Source: Candidatus Brevibacterium intestinigallinarum
Lineage (GTDB): Bacteria > Actinomycetota > Actinomycetes > Actinomycetales > Brevibacteriaceae
Reading direction: 5' to 3'
DNA length: 15,774 bases
Assembly: GCA_019117325.1 (NCBI GenBank)
Contig: DWZY01000379.1
Location: forward strand, 1-15,774
The notes under the pieces were generated by a model, which saw only the letters and a list, made by a program, of their open reading frames with translations, searched no databases and was not told the origin of the DNA. The position numbers and the translations under genes are program-made. Below, piece by piece: positions 1-6,220 of this stretch. How positions within the stretch are numbered: position 1 is the first letter of the stretch; each line of letters starts with the position of its first letter.

Positions 1-210
1 ATGGGCTGCGTCGTCAACGGCCCGGGCGAGGCGCGTGAGGCGGACCTGGGCGTGGCCAGCGGCAACGGGAAGGGCCAGATTTTCGTCAAGGGCGAGGTCA
101 TCAAGACCGTCCCGGAATCCGCGATCGTCGAGACGCTCATCGAGGAGGCCCTGCGCATCGCAGAGGAGAGCGGACTGCCCCACGGCGATGCCGAGGTCGT
201 CGTCGGATGA
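1..210 (+). CDS. ispG: 4-hydroxy-3-methylbut-2-enyl diphosphate synthase (IspG/GcpE), C-terminal fragment
   Basis: This is the last 69 codons of IspG, whose 5' part lies outside the window. IspG is the penultimate enzyme of the MEP isoprenoid pathway. It reductively converts methylerythritol cyclodiphosphate to HMBPP in the cytoplasm using a [4Fe-4S] cluster. The fragment opens with GCVVNGPGE, the family signature carrying the third cluster cysteine (C3 here) and, seven residues on, the glutamate ligand (E10), the same spacing as C305/E312 of the E. coli enzyme. The CxxC pair lies upstream and is not visible. The ATG at position 1 is an internal Met, not a start. The gene ends in TGA 208-210. 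The next gene begins 14 nt later on the same strand, so the two are probably co-transcribed. Confidence 0.95.
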   Translation: MGCVVNGPGEAREADLGVASGNGKGQIFVKGEVIKTVPESAIVETLIEEALRIAEESGLPHGDAEVVVG

Positions 211-223
211 CCGTGATCCTCCG

Positions 224-1105
224 GTGAGAGCCCGTCCCCTGGGCAGTCGGCACACGGACTGGCTGCGCCGCGCCCTGCTGTCCGATCCCGCGCAGCACTG
301 CTACCTGCTGGCCCTGCTCGAGGCACGCGGGACGGCGGCGATCGCCGGTCCCTCGGGCACGCTCTACGGGGTGTTCGACGGCGGCGACGAGGAGCCGCGG
401 GCGGCCTACTGGCTGGGCGGCAGCATCGTGGGCGTGCACGCGACACCGCAGACCAACGAGCCGATCGTCCGGCTCCTCAACACGCGCGTCCGGTGGACGT
501 CCTCGATCACCGGCGATGCGGCCTGGGTCCTCGACCTCGCGCGGTCCCTGGCGTGGGGCCGGCCGCGCGGAGTCCGCCCGGAGCAGCCGCTCCTCGTCTT
601 CGAGCGGCAGCCCGCCGTCCGCCCGCATCCCGGTCTGCGGGTGGCCCGACCGTCCGACTTCCCGTGGGTCTACCCGGCCTCGGTGGAGATGTTCACGGAG
701 GAGGTGGGCTTCTCGCCCATCGCGGACGGTGACCGCGACTACCGGGCCCGCGTCCTCAGCCTCCTGGAGTCCGGGAGCACCCTCGTCATCACGACCGACC
801 GCACCGCGGATGGAAGGCCGGTGCGCCGGTGGCCCGCGGTGGGCGGCTCCCAGCAGGTCGTCTTCAAGGCGGATCTGGGGATCCGCACGAGTGCGTGCGT
901 GCAGATCCAGGGCGTGTGGACGCACCCGGACTTCCGGGGCCACGGCATCGCCTCCGGCGCGATGGCCGCGGTGTCCGCTCACACCCAGCACGTCCATGCG
1001 CCGATCGTGAGCCTCTACGCGAACTCGTACAACGCGCCCGCACTGCGGGTGTACGAGAAGGCGGGTTACGTGCAGCGGGGCACGTTCGCGACCGTCATGT
1101 ACTGA
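224..1105 (+). CDS. DUF4081 / GNAT-family N-acetyltransferase
   Basis: A 293-residue protein with the two-part layout of the actinobacterial DUF4081-GNAT family. The N-terminal DUF4081-like region (about 1-130) starts PLGSRHTDWLRRALL. A GNAT acyltransferase domain (about 137-293) follows. In it, QIQGVWTHPDFRGHGIASG (about 227-245) holds the acetyl-CoA pyrophosphate loop R238-G-H-G-I-A, and SLYANSYNAPALRVYEKAGY (263-282) is the usual C-terminal GNAT helix and strand. The substrate is unknown. M. tuberculosis has the same gene (Rv2867c) directly after gcpE, so the pairing is conserved. I chose GTG 224 because it begins just before the conserved N-terminus. There is no good Shine-Dalgarno sequence, which suggests translational coupling to ispG. 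An in-frame ATG at 188 would overlap ispG by 23 nt and is less likely. Confidence 0.85.
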   Translation: MRARPLGSRHTDWLRRALLSDPAQHCYLLALLEARGTAAIAGPSGTLYGVFDGGDEEPRAAYWLGGSIVGVHATPQTNEPIVRLLNTRVRWTSSITGDAAWVLDLARSLAWGRPRGVRPEQPLLVFERQPAVRPHPGLRVARPSDFPWVYPASVEMFTEEVGFSPIADGDRDYRARVLSLLESGSTLVITTDRTADGRPVRRWPAVGGSQQVVFKADLGIRTSACVQIQGVWTHPDFRGHGIASGAMAAVSAHTQHVHAPIVSLYANSYNAPALRVYEKAGYVQRGTFATVMY

Positions 1106-1116
1106 CGGAGGCCCCC

Positions 1117-1509
1117 TCAGTCGGAGGTGCGGCCCCGCAGCCGGTCGAGTGCGCGCCGATCCTTCTTCGTGGGTCGGCCCATGCCGCGGTCGCGGCGCGG
1201 GACCGGAGCGCGCAGGGCGGGATCCGGGGGAGGAGTGAGGTCCTCGTAGCAGCGCTGGGCGATCGGTGCCGCCGCACGCGTGGGCAGGAGGGCGGTGACC
1301 CGGAGGATCCGCTCGCCGCCGGGCGTGCGCACGCGGATCTTCTGACCCGCGGCGATCTTCGCCGCCGCCTTGACCCGCTGGCCGTCGACGTGCACGTGAC
1401 CGCCCCGGCACGCGGTGGTCGCGGCGGACCGTGCGCGGAACATGCGCACCGACCACAGCCACGCGTCGACCCGCATCGTGGCGCCTGGGGTGAAGTCCGG
1501 TTCCGGCAT
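1117..1509 (-). CDS. S4-domain RNA-binding protein, Hsp15 (HslR)-like
   Basis: A 130-residue basic protein. Residues 13-60 form an S4 RNA-binding fold: RVDAWLWSVRMFRARSAA, then GGHVHVDGQRVK, then GQKIRVR. The C-terminal tail contains GRPTKKDRRALDRLRG (about 112-127), a motif common to the Hsp15-like S4 proteins. Hsp15 in E. coli binds stalled 50S subunits carrying nascent chains. A similar ribosome-associated role is an inference here. The gene stands alone between two plus-strand genes. Its 3' end faces the GNAT gene with an 11-nt gap. ATG 1509 is preferred over an in-frame ATG at 1476 because a TAGCAT box lies exactly 6 nt upstream, as expected for a leaderless mRNA. No Shine-Dalgarno is present. 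Confidence 0.85.
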   Translation of the reverse strand: MPEPDFTPGATMRVDAWLWSVRMFRARSAATTACRGGHVHVDGQRVKAAAKIAAGQKIRVRTPGGERILRVTALLPTRAAAPIAQRCYEDLTPPPDPALRAPVPRRDRGMGRPTKKDRRALDRLRGRTSD

Positions 1510-1515
1510 GGGAGC

Positions 1516-1521
1516 ATGCTA
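1516..1521 (-). promoter_or_regulatory. Putative -10 box of a leaderless promoter for the S4-domain gene
   Basis: Read on the minus strand, TAGCAT (1521 to 1516) is followed by six bases (GCTCCC) and then the ATG at 1509. Transcription would therefore start at or next to the A of the start codon. No Shine-Dalgarno precedes the gene. I see no clear -35. The overlapping palindrome AGCATGCT (1513-1520) may be incidental. Confidence 0.4.
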
Positions 1522-1535
1522 CCGGCGACGCCGCT

Positions 1536-1547
1536 TAACGCTCGTTA
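1536..1547. promoter_or_regulatory. TetR-type operator-like palindrome TAACG-CT-CGTTA
   Basis: Perfect 5-bp arms TAACG/CGTTA with a 2-bp spacer, within TTAACGCTCGTTAG. This is the AACG-NN-CGTT shape bound by several TetR-family repressors, PaaR-type sites among them. It lies between the divergent S4-domain and cytochrome b genes. It sits where the -35 of a TATGCT promoter (1560-1565) would be, so binding could repress the cytochrome gene. No TetR gene is in the window. Confidence 0.45.
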
Positions 1548-1559
1548 GAACGGTCGCGG

Positions 1560-1565
1560 TATGCT
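1560..1565 (+). promoter_or_regulatory. Putative -10 box (TATGCT) for the cytochrome b gene
   Basis: TATGCT in an otherwise GC-rich divergent region, about 95 nt before the GTG 1661 start. The palindrome at 1536-1547 covers the expected -35 region, and no convincing -35 hexamer is visible. The remaining leader (1566-1648) shows no other recognisable element. The gene's Shine-Dalgarno AGGAAGG is at 1649-1655. Confidence 0.35.
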
Positions 1566-1660
1566 CGGACCGATCATCTGCACACAGTTTCCGGTGGGAT
1601 GAGTGGGAATCGCCTGCGGGCGGCCCCGCTCATCGCGCCGCTGGACCCAGGAAGGCGCGC

Positions 1661-2617
1661 GTGAACACGTCGTCCAAGAACAAGAAGAAGGGCGGATTCG
1701 ACCTCCAGCCCTTCATCAAGCCCGCCCTCATCGCGGGCGGAGCCATCGTCGTCCTGGCGATCGTCGTCGCCGTCGCGATGTGGCTGCGCACGATCCCGTC
1801 CGTCGAGGCCTTCATCGAGAAGTACCCGGGCCAGGATCCCCGCAACGAGGTGGAGTCCGGCTTCCCCGCGTGGATGGGCTGGCAGCACTTCCTCAACGCC
1901 TTCTTCATGCTCCTCATCATCCGCACGGGCATCCTCGTGCGGATCACCCAGCGGCCGCAGGGGCACTGGACTCGGAACAACAAGGGCCTCATCAAGACCA
2001 AGGGCCAGCCCAAGAAGATCACGATGAACCTGTGGACCCACTACGTGGTCGACGCGCTGTGGGTGCTCAACGGCCTCATCTTCTACATCCTGCTCTTCGC
2101 GACGGACCAGTGGAAGCGCATCATCCCGCTCAGCTGGGACGTCTTCCCGCACGCGATCTCGACGGCGATCCAGTACGCATCGCTCAACTGGCCGGCTGAG
2201 ATGGGCTGGACGAACTACAACGCGCTGCAGCTGCTCGCGTACTTCACGGTCGTCTTCATCGCCGCCCCGATCTCGATCCTCACGGGCCTGCGCATGTCGA
2301 ACGCGTGGCCGGAGGACAACAAGACGCTCAACAAGATCTACCCGGCACCGGTGGCGCGCGCCGTCCACTTCCCCACGATGGTGTTCTTCCTCGTCTTCGT
2401 CGTCATCCACGTGTTCCTCGTCTTCGTGGGCGCCGTGGTGGGCGGTCACGGGATCTTCGGCAACCTGCAGCACATGTACGCCGCCTCCGACGATGCTCCG
2501 TGGCTCGCGTTCATCATGTTCGCCCTGTCGATCGTCGCGATGGTCGCGGCCTGGTTCCTCGCCCGGCCCGTCTTCCTCACCCCGATCGCGAACATGTTCG
2601 GCAAGGTCAGCCGCTGA
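1661..2617 (+). CDS. Cytochrome b/b6-domain (cytochrome b561-like) integral membrane protein
   Basis: A 318-residue membrane protein related to di-haem cytochrome b subunits of the formate dehydrogenase gamma / thiosulfate reductase type. Hydrophobic segments lie at about 21-41, 74-93, 128-148, 189-210, 238-262 and 282-301. Candidate haem-ligand histidines at or near membrane helices are H76 (GWQHFLNAFF), H127 (LWTHYVVD), H236 and H250 (AVHFPTMVFFLVFVVIHVF); H164, H263 and H271 are other possibilities. The N-terminus is lysine-rich (SSKNKKK), which fits an inside orientation. It would pass electrons between the quinone pool and a partner oxidoreductase. No partner, such as a molybdopterin subunit, is adjacent. 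GTG 1661 follows AGGAAGG by 5 nt. Upstream in-frame codons lack a ribosome site. The gene is a single transcription unit closed by the hairpin at 2642-2691. Confidence 0.8.
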   Translation: MNTSSKNKKKGGFDLQPFIKPALIAGGAIVVLAIVVAVAMWLRTIPSVEAFIEKYPGQDPRNEVESGFPAWMGWQHFLNAFFMLLIIRTGILVRITQRPQGHWTRNNKGLIKTKGQPKKITMNLWTHYVVDALWVLNGLIFYILLFATDQWKRIIPLSWDVFPHAISTAIQYASLNWPAEMGWTNYNALQLLAYFTVVFIAAPISILTGLRMSNAWPEDNKTLNKIYPAPVARAVHFPTMVFFLVFVVIHVFLVFVGAVVGGHGIFGNLQHMYAASDDAPWLAFIMFALSIVAMVAAWFLARPVFLTPIANMFGKVSR

Positions 2618-2641
2618 TCACGCGCACCTGCTGATCCCTCC

Positions 2642-2691
2642 CACAGACCGAGGCCGCCCCGACACACGCGTCGGGGCGGCCTCGGTCTGTG
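2642..2691. terminator. 22-bp perfect inverted repeat, probable bidirectional terminator
   Basis: Arms 2642-2663 and 2670-2691 are exact reverse complements around the 6-nt loop ACACGC. The stem core is CCGAGGCCGCCCCGAC. It lies between the convergent stops of the cytochrome b gene (2617, +) and the nitrilase gene (2728, -), so it can end both transcripts. Neither side has a U-tract, which is common for actinobacterial terminators. Confidence 0.8.
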
Positions 2692-2727
2692 CGGACGTCT
2701 GAGAGGACGTTCACGCAGTGGGCCTCC

Positions 2728-3657
2728 TCAGCCCTCGAATCGCACCGACGGCTTGGGCCGCTCGTCGACGGTGAGGGAGAAGACGTCCGGGCGCGCGTAG
2801 TGGCCGGTCGCATCGAAGTCGTACGTGAAGCGGGCGCGGTCCGCGACGTCGATGTCCGCCACGAGGATCTCCTCGCTGTTGTACGCGGGGCCTGCCAGCA
2901 CCGTCCCGTCGGGGCCCACGATGACGCTGCCGCCGCGGATGAGGTAGCCCGCCTCGTTCGGCTCCAGCGCGGAGTCGTAGTCGTCGCCGAACGCGTCCGC
3001 GCGGATCGCCTGCGCCGCCCCCAGGACGAAGCAGCGGCCCTCCAGCGCGATGTGCTGCATCGTGGCCTGCCACGAGTCGCGGTCGTCGACCGTGGGCGCG
3101 CAGTAGATCTCCACGCCCTTCGCGTACATCGCCTGGCGCAGCAGCGGCATGTAATTCTCCCAGCAGATGACGGTGCCCACGCGGCCGAACCCGGTCTCGT
3201 GGACCGGCAGCGTCGAGCCGTCGCCGAAGCCCCAGACCAGGCGCTCGGCCCCGGTGGGCATGAGCTTCCGGTGGTGTCCCACGAGGCCCGCCTCCGGGCT
3301 GATGTGCGCGCTGGTGCAGTAGAGCGTGCCGCCCGCTCGCTCGATGATGCCGATGACGACGAAGACGTCGTGTGCGGCGGCGGCCTCGGCGATGAGCGCG
3401 ATCTCCTCGCCGTCCAGTGTGACGGCCGCTGCGGCGTAGCGGGCGTACTCGTCCCGGCCGGCCTCGGTCCTCCGGCCCAGGGGCGCACCGAACGTGAGCC
3501 CCTTCGGGTAGGTGCCCAGGAGAGCCTCCGGGAACACGGCCAGCCGCGCGCCCCGCTGGGCGGCCTGTCCGATGAGGTCGACGACCCGGCGAGCGGTCGC
3601 TGAGGAGTCGAACGGGACGGACCCGGTCTGGACGACGGCGACGGTGGTGGCGGTCAT
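2728..3657 (-). CDS. Nitrilase (carbon-nitrogen hydrolase, nitrilase branch)
   Basis: A 309-residue cytoplasmic hydrolase of the nitrilase superfamily. The catalytic triad is complete: E44 in VFPEALLGTYPKG, K131 in HHRKLMPTGAERLVWG and C165 in VICWENYMPLLR. A second conserved glutamate is E138. The CWENYMPL and TGAERLVWG motifs are those of true nitrilases (nitrile to acid plus ammonia) rather than of amidases or N-carbamoylases. Length is near the family norm of 310-370. The start ATG 3657 has AAGGAG 6 nt upstream. It is the last gene of a three-gene operon, 37 nt after the lyase gene, and ends before the shared hairpin at 2642-2691. The natural nitrile cannot be read from the sequence. Cyanide hydratase or dihydratase activity is a less likely alternative. 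Confidence 0.88.
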   Translation of the reverse strand: MTATTVAVVQTGSVPFDSSATARRVVDLIGQAAQRGARLAVFPEALLGTYPKGLTFGAPLGRRTEAGRDEYARYAAAAVTLDGEEIALIAEAAAAHDVFVVIGIIERAGGTLYCTSAHISPEAGLVGHHRKLMPTGAERLVWGFGDGSTLPVHETGFGRVGTVICWENYMPLLRQAMYAKGVEIYCAPTVDDRDSWQATMQHIALEGRCFVLGAAQAIRADAFGDDYDSALEPNEAGYLIRGGSVIVGPDGTVLAGPAYNSEEILVADIDVADRARFTYDFDATGHYARPDVFSLTVDERPKPSVRFEG

Positions 3658-3694
3658 GGCGTGCTCCTTCGCATCTGCGTGTCAGTTCTCTGTG

Positions 3695-4684
3695 TCAGGC
3701 ATCGGTGCTGCGATCCAGCACCCAGGGAAACGCGGTCGCCTTCGAGCGCGCGCCCAGGGCGGCCCGCGACGTGCCGGTCTCGCCCAGCAGCTCGATGATC
3801 CGCTCGCCGGCGCGCACGATCGTGGCGAAGCGCTCCGGCGTGAGCCAGTCGGGCTTGAGGGCGAAGAGGATGTCCTCGCTGGCGGTGTTGCCGGAGGCGC
3901 CCGGGGCGAACGGGCAGCCGCCCAGTCCGGCCAGCGCCCCGTCGACCGCGACGGCGCCCGCCTGGACGGCCGCGAGCGTGTTCGCGACACCCAGTCCCCA
4001 CGTGTCGTGACCGTGGAAGACGACGCCGTGCTGGGGCACCGCCCGGTCCACGGCGCCCACCAGCGCGCCCACCTGCTGCGGATCGGCCTGCCCCAGAGTG
4101 TCGGCGATGACGATCTCGGAGCAGCGCTCACCGCGCGGATCCGTCGCCAGGGCCAGGGTGCGCTGCGGGTCGACGGGCCCGTCGAACGGACACGTGAACG
4201 CGGTCGCGAAGCACAGCTGGAGCTGCGCGCCCGCCTCCTGGGCGATGTCGAGGGCGCGGGGGAGCGCTGCCATCGAGTCCTCGGTGCTGCGTCCCACGTT
4301 CGCGCGGTTGTGGGCATCGGACACGGACAGGCAGTACTGGAGGCGGGTGATGCCCGCGGCCACGGCGCGCTCGACACCGCCCGGCGTCGCGACCCACACC
4401 CACGAGCGGTCCCGCTCCTCAGGCGTCAGCTCCGCCACGACCTCGAGCGTGTTCGCCATGGGCGGGACGAGGTCCGGCCGCGCCATCGAGCCGATCTCCA
4501 GCTGGGGGACGCCTGCGTCCAGGAGGGTGCGCACGAGCGCGACCTTCTCGTCCACGGGCAGCAGGCCGCCGGTCAGCTGGAGGCCATCGCGCAGCGTGAC
4601 GTCGCGCAGCGCCGCCTGCGGCCGGTCGGGGGCCTGCTCCAGGTCGGGGGCCTGTTGCATGCTGGGGGAGATGCCGGTGGTCAT
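3695..4684 (-). CDS. Hydroxymethylglutaryl-CoA lyase family protein
   Basis: A 329-residue TIM-barrel enzyme of the HMG-CoA lyase / DRE metallolyase group, which cleaves HMG-CoA to acetyl-CoA and acetoacetate. The active-site pieces are present: LRDVTLRDGLQ with R32 and D33, metal ligands H224 and H226 in FHGHDTWGLGVAN, and the flexible loop GLGGCPFAPGASGN with C257 and N266. These match R41, D42, H233, H235, C266 and N275 of the human enzyme. The first 22 residues are a polar extension. ATG 4684 overlaps the stop of the CoA-transferase gene as ATGA and has GAGGAG upstream, so translation is coupled. With a CoA-transferase before it, the substrate is probably a 3-hydroxy-3-alkyl acyl-CoA made by that enzyme, HMG-CoA or an analogue. 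The exact substrate is an inference. Confidence 0.85.
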   Translation of the reverse strand: MTTGISPSMQQAPDLEQAPDRPQAALRDVTLRDGLQLTGGLLPVDEKVALVRTLLDAGVPQLEIGSMARPDLVPPMANTLEVVAELTPEERDRSWVWVATPGGVERAVAAGITRLQYCLSVSDAHNRANVGRSTEDSMAALPRALDIAQEAGAQLQLCFATAFTCPFDGPVDPQRTLALATDPRGERCSEIVIADTLGQADPQQVGALVGAVDRAVPQHGVVFHGHDTWGLGVANTLAAVQAGAVAVDGALAGLGGCPFAPGASGNTASEDILFALKPDWLTPERFATIVRAGERIIELLGETGTSRAALGARSKATAFPWVLDRSTDA

Positions 4685-6015
4685 GCCTGCTCCTCGTCGG
4701 TGGTCTCCTCGGGGCCGGCATCAGTCGCAGCCTCGAGCCCGCCCGCGCTCAGCAGCCTGCTGATGAGCTCCGGGGCGAGGCCGGCCTCGGTCAGTGCATC
4801 GGCCGTGTCCGCGCCCAGGTCGGGACCCAGCCAGCGGACGGGCAGCCCGGTTCCGCCCAGGACGGGCGTGATACCGGGGAACGCGATGTTCTCCAGCATG
4901 CGCGCATCCGATCCGCCGCCGTCGGCCACGTCGAACTCCTGGATCATGTTCCGCGCCCGCAGTTGCGGGTCCGCGATGAGGTCCGCCGCGGTGTGGATGG
5001 GCCCCGCTGGCACACCCGCCTCCTCGAGCCGCTCCAGCACGTGTGCCAGCGGATGCGCGCCGGTCCACTCGCCGATCGCGCGGTCCAGCTCGTCGCGCGC
5101 GGCCCATCGACCCGCGTTGTCCTGGAGGTCCGCACGCGCACCCAGGTCCGGCCGGCCGATGACCTCCATGTAGCGGGTGAAGATGCCGTCGCCGTTGCCG
5201 GCGATGACGACGGACTCGCCGCCTTCGCACGTGTAGGCGTTCGACGGGGCGATCCCCTCCGTGCGCCCGCCGGTGCGGGTGCGCAGCGCGCCGGTCGCGG
5301 AGTGGTCGGGCACCAGCGATTCCATGACGGAGAACATCGCCTCGTGCAGTGCCACATCGACCGTCCGGCGCGTGAGCGGCGGGCGCTGGCCGTCACCGGC
5401 GCGCTCGCGGGCGAAGAGCATCATGACCGCGCCGAACGCGGCCTGCATGCCCGCGATCGAGTCCCCGATGCTCACGCCCACGCGCACCGGCGGGCGGTCC
5501 GGATCGCCCACCAGCTCGCGGAAGCCGGAGTGGGCCTCGGCGACGGCGGCGAAGCCGGGGCGGGAGGACAGCGGGCCGGTCTGCCCGAACGCGGACACCC
5601 GGACCAGCACGAGGTCCGGGTTGACGGACTCGAGCACGTCCGGCCCCAGCCCCCACCGCTCGAGCGTGCCGGGGCGGAAGTTCTCCAGGACGATGTCCGC
5701 GTCGCGCACGAGGGCGAGGACCGCCTCGCGCCCGTCCTCCGAGCGCAGGTCGAGGACGACGGAGCGCTTGTTCCGGTTGATCGTGCGGTAGAGGAGGGAG
5801 GTCGAGCCGGAGTGCAGGCGCCAGCCGCGCAGCTCGTCGCCGGTGCGCGGCCGCTCGACCTTGAGGACGTCCGCGCCGAAGTCCGCGAGCATGCGGCCGG
5901 CGGTGGGAGCCGCGATGTAGTTGCCCAGCTCCAGGACGCGCACCCCCGTCAGCGGCAGCCGGTCGTCGGTCGCGTCCTCGTCGCCCGCTGCGGTCTGCGT
6001 GTGGATCTGGCTCAC
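4681..6015 (-). CDS. CaiB/BaiF family (class III) CoA-transferase
   Basis: A 444-residue class III CoA-transferase, which moves CoA between carboxylic acids. Family features in order are LPLTGVRVLELGNYIAAPTA (20-39), LADFGADVLKVERP (43-56), NRNKRSVVLDL (80-90), ADIVLENFRPGTLERWGLG (106-124) and VGVSIGDSIAGMQAAFGAV (179-197). The catalytic aspartate should be D173 in GDPDRPP, by analogy with the DGPP-type motif of formyl-CoA transferase; D171 is the alternative. The C-terminal half has LERLEEAGVPAGPIHTAADL. GTG 6015 is chosen because AGGAGG lies 8 nt upstream; an in-frame ATG at 6057 has no such site. It is the first gene of the operon with the lyase and nitrilase. Its acid and CoA donor are unknown. 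The human homologue SUGCT uses glutarate and hydroxymethylglutarate, which would fit the lyase. Confidence 0.87.
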   Translation of the reverse strand: MSQIHTQTAAGDEDATDDRLPLTGVRVLELGNYIAAPTAGRMLADFGADVLKVERPRTGDELRGWRLHSGSTSLLYRTINRNKRSVVLDLRSEDGREAVLALVRDADIVLENFRPGTLERWGLGPDVLESVNPDLVLVRVSAFGQTGPLSSRPGFAAVAEAHSGFRELVGDPDRPPVRVGVSIGDSIAGMQAAFGAVMMLFARERAGDGQRPPLTRRTVDVALHEAMFSVMESLVPDHSATGALRTRTGGRTEGIAPSNAYTCEGGESVVIAGNGDGIFTRYMEVIGRPDLGARADLQDNAGRWAARDELDRAIGEWTGAHPLAHVLERLEEAGVPAGPIHTAADLIADPQLRARNMIQEFDVADGGGSDARMLENIAFPGITPVLGGTGLPVRWLGPDLGADTADALTEAGLAPELISRLLSAGGLEAATDAGPEETTDEEQA

Positions 6016-6023
6016 TGCACGTG

Positions 6024-6029
6024 CCTCCT
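6024..6029 (-). promoter_or_regulatory. Shine-Dalgarno AGGAGG fixing the CoA-transferase start
   Basis: CCTCCT on the plus strand reads AGGAGG on the minus strand, 8 nt before GTG 6015. This perfect site decides the start. The reading frame stays open further upstream (to 6111), but nothing there is preceded by a ribosome-binding site. Confidence 0.75.
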
Positions 6030-6047
6030 GGCTGCGTCCGGTCGGGT

Positions 6048-6069
6048 CCGTCCGCATCCGCGCGGACGG
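6048..6069. repeat. 8-bp inverted repeat in the leader of the CoA-transferase operon
   Basis: CCGTCCGC (6048-6055) and GCGGACGG (6062-6069) are exact reverse complements around the 6-nt loop ATCCGC. If transcription starts near 6076, this hairpin is at the very 5' end of the operon mRNA, about 20 nt before its Shine-Dalgarno. It could stabilise the mRNA or be a second regulator half-site pair, since GCGGAC/GTCCGC also forms the palindrome at 6104-6122. Confidence 0.4.
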
Positions 6070-6082
6070 TGCGGATGCTCGG

Positions 6083-6111
6083 ATCGTCGCACAGCGGGCG
6101 ACAGCGGACAA
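6083..6111 (-). promoter_or_regulatory. Putative promoter of the CoA-transferase/lyase/nitrilase operon
   Basis: On the minus strand, TTGTCC (6111-6106) and GACGAT (6088-6083) are separated by exactly 17 nt, resembling -35 and -10 hexamers. Transcription would begin near 6076, giving a leader of about 60 nt to GTG 6015. The -35 box lies inside the palindrome at 6104-6122. Confidence 0.4.
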
Positions 6112-6122
6112 CGAGTGTCCGC
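6104..6122. promoter_or_regulatory. Operator-like palindrome GCGGACA-N5-TGTCCGC
   Basis: A 19-bp site with perfect 7-bp arms GCGGACA (6104-6110) and TGTCCGC (6116-6122) around ACGAG. It covers the proposed -35 box of the minus-strand catabolic operon, the classic position for a repressor operator. The cognate regulator is not in the window and its family cannot be told from the site. Confidence 0.45.
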
Positions 6123-6124
6123 GC

Positions 6125-6135
6125 AGTGAGTCACT
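6125..6135. promoter_or_regulatory. 11-bp palindrome AGTGA-G-TCACT
   Basis: Arms AGTGA and TCACT flank a single G, only 2 bp beyond the 19-bp palindrome. The two centres are 17 bp apart, so this may be a second operator. At this length chance occurrence is possible. The rest of the proS-side gap (6136-6220) shows no further clear element. Confidence 0.3.
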
Positions 6136-6220
6136 CGGTCACCTGTCGGTCTGCACGGGGCTGTGTGCGGGAGCCGCGGGAACGGCACGCAGCGGCGGAA
6201 TCGGGCGCTCGCCCCGGTGG

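Noticed and set aside
35..223. Longer N-terminus for the DUF4081 acetyltransferase from ATG 35 or ATG 188
   Set aside because: The extra residues are Arg/Ser-rich, lie in ispG coding sequence and have no ribosome site; the conserved domain begins just after GTG 224.
137..1462. A 441-codon minus-strand open frame over ispG, the GNAT gene and the S4 gene
   Set aside because: It conflicts with three recognisable genes, including a same-strand S4 gene in a different frame, and its product is Arg/Pro-rich.
3679..3698. Direct repeat GTGTCAG (13-bp period) between the lyase and nitrilase genes
   Set aside because: Only 7 bp long, one copy overlaps the lyase stop codon, and it is compatible with chance.
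6016..6111. Longer CoA-transferase starting at 6111 or 6057
   Set aside because: It would run through the proposed promoter and leader hairpin, while AGGAGG at 6024-6029 points to GTG 6015.
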